Shown piece by piece: positions 47,696 to 54,143 of a DNA stretch of 64,000 nucleotides (its first letter is position 1; every line of letters begins with the position of its first letter). Source of the stretch: Alcanivorax sp. GTDB taxonomy: Bacteria; Pseudomonadota; Gammaproteobacteria; Pseudomonadales; Alcanivoracaceae. The translations under genes were made by a program, and so were the position numbers. The stretch lies in contig NZ_CP051240.1 of NCBI RefSeq assembly GCF_017794965.1, forward strand, positions 2,480,001 to 2,544,000. Direction: 5' to 3'. The notes beneath the pieces are model-generated. The model had not been told where the DNA came from. It ran no database searches and saw only the letters and a program-made list of their open reading frames with translations.

Positions 47696-48547
47696 CTAGA
47701 AATATTCATCCGCGTCGGCAAGCAAGGCTTCCGCCTCTTGCTGCGCATAGGTGTTTTGCAGGGTCAGGCCATGCACGTCCGGGTCCGCCGCCAGCACCTC
47801 GTTGAGCAGGCGATCATGCAGCTCCCGGTCGAAGACCAACCGTGCGTAATTTTCGGCATACAACACCGGGGCGAGCAGGTTCTTGCCCCCGGACAGCACC
47901 ACTGCCTTTTCGAAATGGGTCTGGGCCACATCCGGCTTGCCCCCCAGAGAGGCAGGCAGAATGCTGTTGAGTACGCCCAGATACATGTGCGCCTGGCCAT
48001 ACTGGTAGCCCTCGTCGAGCGTCACGATACGCTCCATGATGGCTTCTACGCGGCCCAGTTCGGCCACCGCATTCCAGTCACTGGTATTGGCCTGGATGTA
48101 GCCGGCCCAGGCCCCGCCCAGGGTGAACAGCATGGGCACATCCTTCTCACCCGCGTCTTCCAGCAAAGCCTCGAATTCAGGAACGCTCAACCCACGCAGA
48201 TCACAATAATCCTCGTCGCTGGCACAAGCCGCACGGAAGGCGTAATCCAGCGCCTTGGTACTGAGCTTGCGGGCCCGCGCCGGATCTTCCACAAACAATC
48301 CGGCGTAGGCACCGTACAGATCCGCACCACTGGCCAACAGAGACTCACTCTCCGGCCAGTTCTCGATCAGGCCATCGACCATCAGCAGGTAGGTGGGCAG
48401 GCCCTCGGCCACCAGCTGAAGATCATTATTGTTCAGCACGCCGTAGGGCAGGTTGTCATCGACCCGGGCCAGGGAACAGCCCTGAAGGGTGAACGCCGAT
48501 GCCAGTAAAACGGTGGGGACCAGCCCCTTGAAGAAGCGCCACTGCAT
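47696..48547 (-). CDS. TRAP-associated lipoprotein TatT (T component)
   Basis: A 283-residue lipoprotein (lipobox LQGC, Cys24) of the TatT family. These are helical, TPR-like periplasmic proteins that occur next to TRAP binding proteins and are thought to pass hydrophobic ligands to them. Family runs are LPTYLLMVDGLIENWPESESLL, ADLYGAYAGLFVEDPARARKLS, ALDYAFRAAC and AHMYLGVLNSILPASLGGKPD. The start at 48547 gives the signal peptide directly; an upstream start would precede it. It is the first gene of the TRAP operon. Confidence 0.9.
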   Translation of the reverse strand: MQWRFFKGLVPTVLLASAFTLQGCSLARVDDNLPYGVLNNNDLQLVAEGLPTYLLMVDGLIENWPESESLLASGADLYGAYAGLFVEDPARARKLSTKALDYAFRAACASDEDYCDLRGLSVPEFEALLEDAGEKDVPMLFTLGGAWAGYIQANTSDWNAVAELGRVEAIMERIVTLDEGYQYGQAHMYLGVLNSILPASLGGKPDVAQTHFEKAVVLSGGKNLLAPVLYAENYARLVFDRELHDRLLNEVLAADPDVHGLTLQNTYAQQEAEALLADADEYF

Positions 48548-48618
48548 AGGTCGCTGATTCCCTTTCTTTATTATGACAATGGAATTGGCTGTCTTTATAG
48601 CAGCCCCACTGGGGTAAC

Positions 48619-49440
48619 TCAAACCGCCCGGTTACCGGAATGACGGCGCATCAGGCCGAATAGGCCACCCAGGGCGCAACCACTGACCAGACCGGACAAG
48701 TGGGCGGTGTTAGCCACAATACCGGACAAGCCCACAAAACAGATTACCAGCCACGCCAGCATGAAGATCACAATCTCCCGGCGCAGGGCATAACCAGCGC
48801 CGGGATTGACCTTGCCGTAGATCCACAAGTACCCCAGCAGCCCGTAAACCACACCGGAAAGCCCGCCGAACAAAGGACCGGAATCCAGGAACTGGGCCAC
48901 GTTGGACACCCCCGCGGTAATCAGGGTGATCATCAGCAGTTGTCCGGAAGACTGGAAACGCTCGATCAGCCGGCCCAGGTCCGCCCACCAGAGCAGGTTG
49001 AAAATGATATGCATCAGGGAAAAGTGCAGCAGCATGGGAGTGATCAGCCGCCAGGGCTGGGACGCCAGACCATCCAGGGTCTGCGGAAACATCAGGGCCC
49101 GGTAGACCGTCTCGCCAAACACATACGGGGTCAGGAAAATCAACGCACACAGCACCAGGCCGGTCTTGGTGACCCAACCCAGGCTGGCCAGCCAGCCCCC
49201 GGACAATAACGGCTGGGGCCGCCCGGTGAGCGGCTCCACCGCCTCCCTGCCTTGCTGACGCTGCAGATCACCAATCAACTCTTCCACCAGCTTGCGGGCG
49301 TGGGGGTATTGTTGTTGATCCGGGATCGACAGCACCTGCTGATCGCCCTCCTCGCGACGCTCCACCGTAAAACCGTTGCGGGTGAGAGTATGTTGTATCA
49401 GGTCAGCCAGTTCCGGCTGGGGGGTGCGAATCAGTTCCAT
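48619..49440 (-). CDS. glpG: Rhomboid intramembrane serine protease (GlpG-like)
   Basis: A 273-residue rhomboid protease that cuts membrane proteins within the bilayer. Residues 1-70 form a soluble N-terminal domain as in GlpG. Six hydrophobic segments follow, with HFSLMHIIFNLLWW (the HxxxN oxyanion side), the catalytic Ser195 in GGLSGVVYG and His247 in NTAHLSGLVSG. It starts one base after the stop of the upstream aminopeptidase gene (TGACATG), so it is in the same operon. Length matches GlpG and is longer than rhombosortase, so I do not assign it as the enzyme for the GlyGly-CTERM proteases. Confidence 0.9.
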   Translation of the reverse strand: MELIRTPQPELADLIQHTLTRNGFTVERREEGDQQVLSIPDQQQYPHARKLVEELIGDLQRQQGREAVEPLTGRPQPLLSGGWLASLGWVTKTGLVLCALIFLTPYVFGETVYRALMFPQTLDGLASQPWRLITPMLLHFSLMHIIFNLLWWADLGRLIERFQSSGQLLMITLITAGVSNVAQFLDSGPLFGGLSGVVYGLLGYLWIYGKVNPGAGYALRREIVIFMLAWLVICFVGLSGIVANTAHLSGLVSGCALGGLFGLMRRHSGNRAV

Positions 49441-49441
49441 G

Positions 49442-50482
49442 TCAGTTCCCGGAAAGCCCCATCAGGGCGTCCCTGCGTTGTTCATCGGTCAGGTCAGCCA
49501 GGTTATCCACCTGCTGCCAGAAGCAGCCCCAGTCACGCTGGCACTGCTCAAGCAGACGGGCGAACCCGGGCACATAGCCATTATAGTCACTGACCCCGTT
49601 CAGCTGGGCATTGTTCAACGGCCCATCAAAAAAGCCCTGATAACCGGCCAGCGCCGGGTGTTCGATCTGTTCGCGGGTAAAGCGCTCGCGGGCCTGCTGC
49701 TGTATCAGCGCCTTGTCTGCCGCCATCACCGCTTCAGACTGGCCACTGTTATAGAGGGTCTTGAGGGCACTACGGGTGTCCTCGATGATCGCCAGAAAGG
49801 CCTGCTCAGCCCGGTCCCGCCGGGCAAGCGCGTCATTGTCCACCGCAATGGCCTGATCGGCCAGAAACGCCAGTGCACCTTCCCGGCCGACCAGCATGGC
49901 CAGGGATTCGTTGAAGCGGGTGTCATTGGCGATATAAAGGCGGCGATGGGTCAGTTCGTGGATTAGCAATTCCGCCAGTGCCGGTCGTGAGCGCTGCAGC
50001 ATGGGGGTCGTCAGGGGGTCGGCAAACCAACCCAGCGTGGAATAGGCAATCGCGCCCCCCACCCAGGTATCCATGCCCTCCCCGGCCAGACTGGCGGCCA
50101 CTTCCTCCGCCTGCTGGCGCTCGAAATAGCCCCGGTAACTGACACAGCCCAGCAATGGATAGCACCAGGTCTTCGGCGTCAGGGACCAGGCCGGGGCCGC
50201 CAGCACATTCCAGACCACCGCATCCTGATCCAGTGCCACATACTGGTGGTAAACCTCCTCGGCGGGCAACGCCAGGTTGTCGCCAGCCCAGGCGATGACC
50301 TGCTGGCTGAACGTCAGCTGGGCCGCCAGTTGAGGGGAAGTGTCTGGGTCCGCCAGCACCGTCGCAACCGGCTCACGTTGCTTCATGAGGGCAAAATGCC
50401 CACTGACCGCCTGGCTGTAATACCCCAGCTGACAGCCACTCAGCAACAGGGCCAGCACACTCAGGCAAACGAGATGCCGCAT
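49442..50482 (-). CDS. Putative aminopeptidase lipoprotein (DUF2265 family)
   Basis: A 346-residue predicted lipoprotein (lipobox LSGC, Cys17) of the predicted-aminopeptidase family. A zinc metalloprotease motif HELTH lies in ELLIHELTHRRLYI, with downstream Glu in FNESLAMLVG. Other family runs are YPLLGCVSYRGYF and YSTLGWFADPLTTPM. The enzyme is probably attached in the periplasm or to the outer membrane. It lies 1 base upstream of glpG and 1 base after the EfpL-like gene, all in one direction, so a three-gene operon is likely. Activity is by family. Confidence 0.88.
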   Translation of the reverse strand: MRHLVCLSVLALLLSGCQLGYYSQAVSGHFALMKQREPVATVLADPDTSPQLAAQLTFSQQVIAWAGDNLALPAEEVYHQYVALDQDAVVWNVLAAPAWSLTPKTWCYPLLGCVSYRGYFERQQAEEVAASLAGEGMDTWVGGAIAYSTLGWFADPLTTPMLQRSRPALAELLIHELTHRRLYIANDTRFNESLAMLVGREGALAFLADQAIAVDNDALARRDRAEQAFLAIIEDTRSALKTLYNSGQSEAVMAADKALIQQQARERFTREQIEHPALAGYQGFFDGPLNNAQLNGVSDYNGYVPGFARLLEQCQRDWGCFWQQVDNLADLTDEQRRDALMGLSGN

Positions 50483-50483
50483 C

Positions 50484-51050
50484 TCAGGCCCGGGACATGA
50501 ACTTGCGTTCGGCGGTGTTCACCCGCACCTTTTCCCCTTCCACAATGTACTCCGGCACCTGCACCACCAGGCCGGTATTCAGGGTAGCGGGCTTGGTACG
50601 GGCAGACGCCGACGCGGCTTTCATGGCGGGCGCAGTCTCAGTGACTTCCAGCACCACAGACGCCGGCAGCTCCAGACCGATCACCGAGTCTTCTACCTTG
50701 AGGGCCAGCACGCCTTCGGTCTCTTCGGTAATGAATGCCAGTTCGTCACTGATGTCGTCCTGCTTGAGCAGGTACTGGGAGAAGTCCTCGCTGTCCATGA
50801 AGATATAGTCGTCGCCATCCACATAGGAAAACTGCACAGCCCGGCGCATCAGATCCACAGTGGTCACGTCCTCATCGCCCTTGAACCTTTCCTCGTACTT
50901 GGGGCCACCGCCCACGGCACTGGCCTTCACCCGATACAGCGTGGCCGCGCCCCGGGCCGAGGGGGACTGCACCTCGATCTGACGGATGGCGTAGAGGGTG
51001 CCGTTGACTTCAATAACATCGGATTTCTTCAGTTCACTGGCGCGGGTCAT
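50484..51050 (-). CDS. efpL: Elongation factor P-like protein EfpL (YeiP)
   Basis: A 188-residue EF-P paralogue that relieves ribosome stalling, with three beta-barrel domains as in EF-P. The tip loop of domain I reads SPSARG, placing Arg33 where EF-P has its modified Lys. This matches the unmodified Arg33 loop of the YeiP/EfpL subgroup and separates it from EF-P itself. The C-terminal run GLVVQVPEYIVEGEKVRVNT is the EF-P signature region. The start at 51050 has AGGA upstream. It heads the efpL-aminopeptidase-glpG unit; an inverted heptad module lies 65 bases upstream. Confidence 0.93.
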   Translation of the reverse strand: MTRASELKKSDVIEVNGTLYAIRQIEVQSPSARGAATLYRVKASAVGGGPKYEERFKGDEDVTTVDLMRRAVQFSYVDGDDYIFMDSEDFSQYLLKQDDISDELAFITEETEGVLALKVEDSVIGLELPASVVLEVTETAPAMKAASASARTKPATLNTGLVVQVPEYIVEGEKVRVNTAERKFMSRA

Positions 51051-51115
51051 GAAATAGCGTTCCTGAGATTGAGATGCGCCAATGCTACATCAAACCGGGG
51101 CGGCAGGGGGGAAGC

Positions 51116-51270
51116 AGTTGAAAGTTCAAAGTTCAAAGTTGAAACGCGGATCAGGCCAGTGGGTTTTGCAATGCCATGCCCGCGCTCACCGGTAAGGGCG
51201 CGGGCACGGCAGCCCAGAACGGCAAAGCCTGCCTCGCGCCTTTTCAACTTTGAACTTTCAACTTTAAACT
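51116..51270. repeat. Paired inverted heptad arrays with central GC-rich hairpin (AGTTGAA type)
   Basis: Left array 51116-51143 has four units (AGTTGAA, AGTTCAA twice, AGTTGAA). Right array 51243-51270 has TTCAACT, TTGAACT, TTCAACT, TTAAACT. A GC-rich stem (CCCGCGC with GCGCGGG) lies between them. The spacer, arm lengths and total size closely match 40500-40655. On the minus strand the right arm follows the acyltransferase stop with an AGCAGT junction. Confidence 0.9.
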
Positions 51271-51279
51271 GCTTGCGAC

Positions 51280-52065
51280 TCAGGATGTCAGCTGCTGGGC
51301 GATACGCTCCCGGGCCTGCTCACAGAGACCCTTGCGATCCCCTGCAGCCTTCAACGGCTCACAGAAGTGCAGACGAATACGGATCTCACGGCGCAACAGC
51401 ATGGCCCAAAGGTGATGATGAAACTCGTCATCGCCCACAAACGCCATGCCTTGATCAGGCGAACCCATGCTGTCCAGGTAGCGAATGGCCAGAGGCTGAA
51501 TCGGGGTTTTCGAGAGAAGCGGCGCATCGAACAGTTGTGGAAAGAAGCGGCGCAGGCGGGTGCCATCGGTGGTGGTACCTTCCGGAAACACCAGCACGGT
51601 ATGCCCCTGCTGCAGACGACTGGCAATCTCTTTTGCCTTGCTGACGGATTCACCACTACCACGCTTGATGAACAGGGTGCCCACCGCCCGGGCCAGCTGG
51701 CCGATCAGGGGCCACTCTCCCACTTCCGCCTTGGAAAGAAAATAAAGATGACGCTGGCTGGCTATCACCGGAATATCCAGCCAGGACACATGGTTGCTGA
51801 CCAGAAAGACGCTTCCGCTTTGCGGCGTCCCGGTCACCGTGAGTTCGGCGCCGAGAATGCGCAGGAATCGTTGACACCAGCGCTGCTTGGCCGCCAGTAC
51901 CCGGGGCTGCTGAGGCGACCAGAAGGCGCCAAGCAGAAATGCCAGGATGAACCCCCAGAGCAAGTGCATCACGATCCGCAACACCCGCCACAAGCGACGC
52001 AGCTGCGGCCAGCTGCCACTATCCACATCGGGGTGGGTGCCGACGCTACCGTTGATCTGGCTCAT
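51280..52065 (-). CDS. olsA: Lyso-ornithine-lipid O-acyltransferase (PlsC family)
   Basis: A 261-residue PlsC-family acyltransferase with an N-terminal hydrophobic segment (about residues 25-48), the HX4D motif in VSNHVSWLDIP, GTLFIKRGSGES and the FPEGTTTDG motif. Alone it would be called 1-acyl-glycerol-3-phosphate acyltransferase. Directly upstream is an OlsB-type N-acyltransferase, and the olsB-olsA order is that of ornithine-lipid operons in Pseudomonas, so OlsA is the better call. AGGGGGG precedes the ATG. Ornithine lipids replace phospholipids under phosphate limitation in many bacteria; no Pho box was identified here. Confidence 0.85.
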   Translation of the reverse strand: MSQINGSVGTHPDVDSGSWPQLRRLWRVLRIVMHLLWGFILAFLLGAFWSPQQPRVLAAKQRWCQRFLRILGAELTVTGTPQSGSVFLVSNHVSWLDIPVIASQRHLYFLSKAEVGEWPLIGQLARAVGTLFIKRGSGESVSKAKEIASRLQQGHTVLVFPEGTTTDGTRLRRFFPQLFDAPLLSKTPIQPLAIRYLDSMGSPDQGMAFVGDDEFHHHLWAMLLRREIRIRLHFCEPLKAAGDRKGLCEQARERIAQQLTS

Positions 52066-52114
52066 CGCGAGGCCCCCTTCGCTGTCAGCGGTCCACTCTC
52101 GAGCATCAACGGAT

Positions 52115-52999
52115 TCATACCGCCTGGGCGGTGTGTGTAGCCGCCAGGCTATCCACCGGTTGCATGAAATGCTGCACGTACCGGGCAGGCAGATCCTTCA
52201 CATCCATCAGCACAAAGAAATCCAGACAGTTGAAATCCGGATCCCAACACGGCTCACCACAGATCTGTGCCCCCATGCGGACGTAGGCCTTGAGCAACGG
52301 CGGCATCTTCATGACCCCCTCGCTGTCGCCCGGCAGCTTTTCCAGCTTGAGGTGAGGAATGACCCGGTGGCCTTCTGCGCTCATATGCTTGTCGGTGATG
52401 CGCTGCCAGATACCCGCCACGTTGTAGCCTTCGCCCAGGGCGATGCTGGCGCAGCCCAGCAGGTAGCGAATGTCGTTCTCAATCATGTACTGGGCCAGGC
52501 GCGCCCACAGCACCGTGATCACGGCACCATTACGGTGAGCCGGGTGAATACAGGTGCGACCAATTTCCGCCAGCCGCCCTTCCAGCCCATTAAGCATGCG
52601 CAGGTCAAACTCACCACTGGAATAGAACCCCCCGGTACGGTGCAGACGATCACCGGGCAGTACCCGGGTGTAACCGACAATCTCACCGCTGTGGTTGTCT
52701 TTCACAATCAAGTGCAGGCAATGACGATCATAGCGATCCCGGTCCAGGCCAAAGGGTGCGCTGAAGCTGGCGCCGTATTCTTCAGAGAAAATCCGGTAGC
52801 GCATGCGCTGAACCTTGATGATCTCACGGCGGGAGCGGGTGAAGTAGGCGCTAAAGCGACCCTGCTTTTCCGCCTCGTTCAGATCACGCAACTCACGGGG
52901 AAAACGCAGAATATCCGCCGTGGCTACAAACGGCTTGGCCAGGGCTCCCTTCAATTGCGGGCTCAGTGCTTTGATCTTTCCTGCAGCTTGCGCAAGCAT
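52115..52999 (-). CDS. olsB: L-ornithine N-alpha-acyltransferase (OlsB-like)
   Basis: A 294-residue GNAT-type N-acyltransferase that transfers a 3-hydroxyacyl group from ACP to ornithine, giving lyso-ornithine lipid. Family runs are FTRSRREIIKVQRMRYRIF, DRYDRHCLHLIV, VGYTRVLPGD, EIGRTCIHPAHRNGAVI and LKAYVRMGAQICGEPCWDPD followed by NCLDFFVLMD. The start at 52999 follows GGAG with 6-base spacing; GTG at 53011 is the alternative. It begins the olsBA operon, with about 50 bases between the genes. A related hemolysin-like acyltransferase name is used in some databases for the same family. Confidence 0.88.
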   Translation of the reverse strand: MLAQAAGKIKALSPQLKGALAKPFVATADILRFPRELRDLNEAEKQGRFSAYFTRSRREIIKVQRMRYRIFSEEYGASFSAPFGLDRDRYDRHCLHLIVKDNHSGEIVGYTRVLPGDRLHRTGGFYSSGEFDLRMLNGLEGRLAEIGRTCIHPAHRNGAVITVLWARLAQYMIENDIRYLLGCASIALGEGYNVAGIWQRITDKHMSAEGHRVIPHLKLEKLPGDSEGVMKMPPLLKAYVRMGAQICGEPCWDPDFNCLDFFVLMDVKDLPARYVQHFMQPVDSLAATHTAQAV

Positions 53000-53073
53000 G
53001 ACGTACTCCACTGGTATTTTGTCGCAGTGTGGTATCGCGCCGTGGCAAGGTGGTGACGGTTGGGTGACAGTTC

Positions 53074-53312
53074 AGTTAATGGTTAACAGTGAATAGTGAA
53101 CAGTTGCGCGTGTGGTGGCGGAAGGGGCGGAAAGCCCGGTGCCCGCGCACCACGGCGGGTGCGGGCTGCAACGGTTTTTTTGTAGGAGTTCCACTGGTGG
53201 GACGAACCGAGCGTAGCGAGTACCGAGTTGCGAGTTGCGAGTTGCGAAAATCCAAACCCATGGAAGCGGGAAGGTTTGGCCTTTCGAAACTCGTGACTCG
53301 CAACTCGAAACT
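53074..53312. repeat. Left long inverted repeat of the CDGSH unit
   Basis: Order of parts: AGTTAAT/AGTGAAT heptads (53074-53101), a GC-rich imperfect hairpin with a T7 tract (about 53134-53175), a TGTAGGAGTTCCACTGG element, GAGTTGC heptads (53218-53245), CAAACCCATGGAAGCGGG, and inverted GAAACTC heptads to 53312. The reverse complement of 53917-54140 carries the same parts in the same order with few changes. Confidence 0.9.
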
Positions 53313-53429
53313 ATTAGCTGCGCTCCCACAAAAAACATCTCCGCATCGTAGGGCGGAAATGCCTCAGGGCATCTCCGCCGTCCAGCCTTTCCGCACCTCC
53401 CAAAGCCAATTCAGGAAACAGGATCTCTA

Positions 53430-53672
53430 ATGGACAAACCCGTTGCTACCCGATGGCCTTACCCCTTACCGGTAAAAAAAGGCGAAACCGTTCATTGGTG
53501 TTCCTGCGGCAAAAGCGCCAACCAACCCTTCTGCGATGGCAGCCATAAAGGGACCGATTTCAAACCCGAAGCCTTCACAGCCAAAAAGGATTGCATCGTG
53601 TTTTTCTGTGGTTGCAAACAAAGCAGAAAAGGAATGGTGTGCGACGGTAGCCACAGCAAGATTAGTGAATAG
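53430..53672 (+). CDS. CDGSH iron-sulfur domain protein with two CDGSH motifs
   Basis: An 80-residue protein with two CDGSH-type [2Fe-2S] motifs: CSCGKSANQPFCDGSH (about residues 25-40) and CGCKQSRKGMVCDGSH (about 60-75). This double arrangement is as in CISD3/type-3 CDGSH proteins, which bind two clusters through 3 Cys and 1 His each and act in redox or cluster transfer. There is no membrane anchor. AGGAT precedes the ATG. The TAG stop is inside a heptad unit (AGTGAAT), so coding and repeat overlap. It is the only gene between two ~230-bp inverted repeats. Confidence 0.92.
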   Translation: MDKPVATRWPYPLPVKKGETVHWCSCGKSANQPFCDGSHKGTDFKPEAFTAKKDCIVFFCGCKQSRKGMVCDGSHSKISE

Positions 53673-53691
53673 TTAATAGTGAACAGTTAAC
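53664..53691. repeat. Heptad array at the 3' end of the CDGSH gene
   Basis: Units AGTGAAT, AGTTAAT, AGTGAAC and AGTTAAC; the first overlaps the last codon and stop. Further on (to 53916) lies an AACGTAGCGCAGCGGAGTAA segment like that at 33905, and no gene. Confidence 0.88.
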
Positions 53692-53916
53692 AGCGCGCGA
53701 GCCTGGGTTGTTGTTGCTTGAAGGGTGTGCGCCGCGGGCAGGATGTTAGCGGGCGGCCGAACGGCGGAGATGCCCTGAGGCATTTCCGCCCTACGATACG
53801 ATTTAAGCTGTGGGAACGTAGCGCAGCGGAGTAACGCACGGATTGCGGCCCGAAGGGTGAGCGTAGCGAATAACCTGCCTGCAAGCGATCCGAGCGACAG
53901 CGAGGGAAGAGAAGCG

Positions 53917-54140
53917 TGTTGCGAGTAACGAGTTCGATAAGCCAACCCTTCCCGCTTCCAAGGGTTTGGATTTTCGAAACTCGAAACCCTTTACTCGCTA
54001 CGCTCGATTCGTCCCACCAGTGGAACTCCTACAAAAAAACCGTCACAGCCAGCACCCGCCGTGGTGCGCGGGCACAGCCCTTTCCGCACCCACCACCGTC
54101 ACCCGCGCAACTGTTAACTATTCACTATTAACTGTTCACT
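53917..54140. repeat. Right long inverted repeat of the CDGSH unit
   Basis: Mirror of 53074-53312: GAGTAAC heptads, the CCCGCTTCCAAGGGTTTGG segment, CAGTGGAACTCCTACA, an A7 tract (T7 on the minus strand) next to the GC-rich hairpin, and heptads GTTAACT, ATTCACT, ATTAACT, GTTCACT (54113-54140). Read on the minus strand it follows the ppc stop as TAAAGCAGTGAACAG, so the hairpin with T7 is a plausible ppc terminator. Confidence 0.9.
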
Positions 54141-54143
54141 GCT

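Noticed and set aside
48619..49440. Rhombosortase for the GlyGly-CTERM protease
   Set aside because: Length, N-terminal soluble domain and operon context fit GlpG better.
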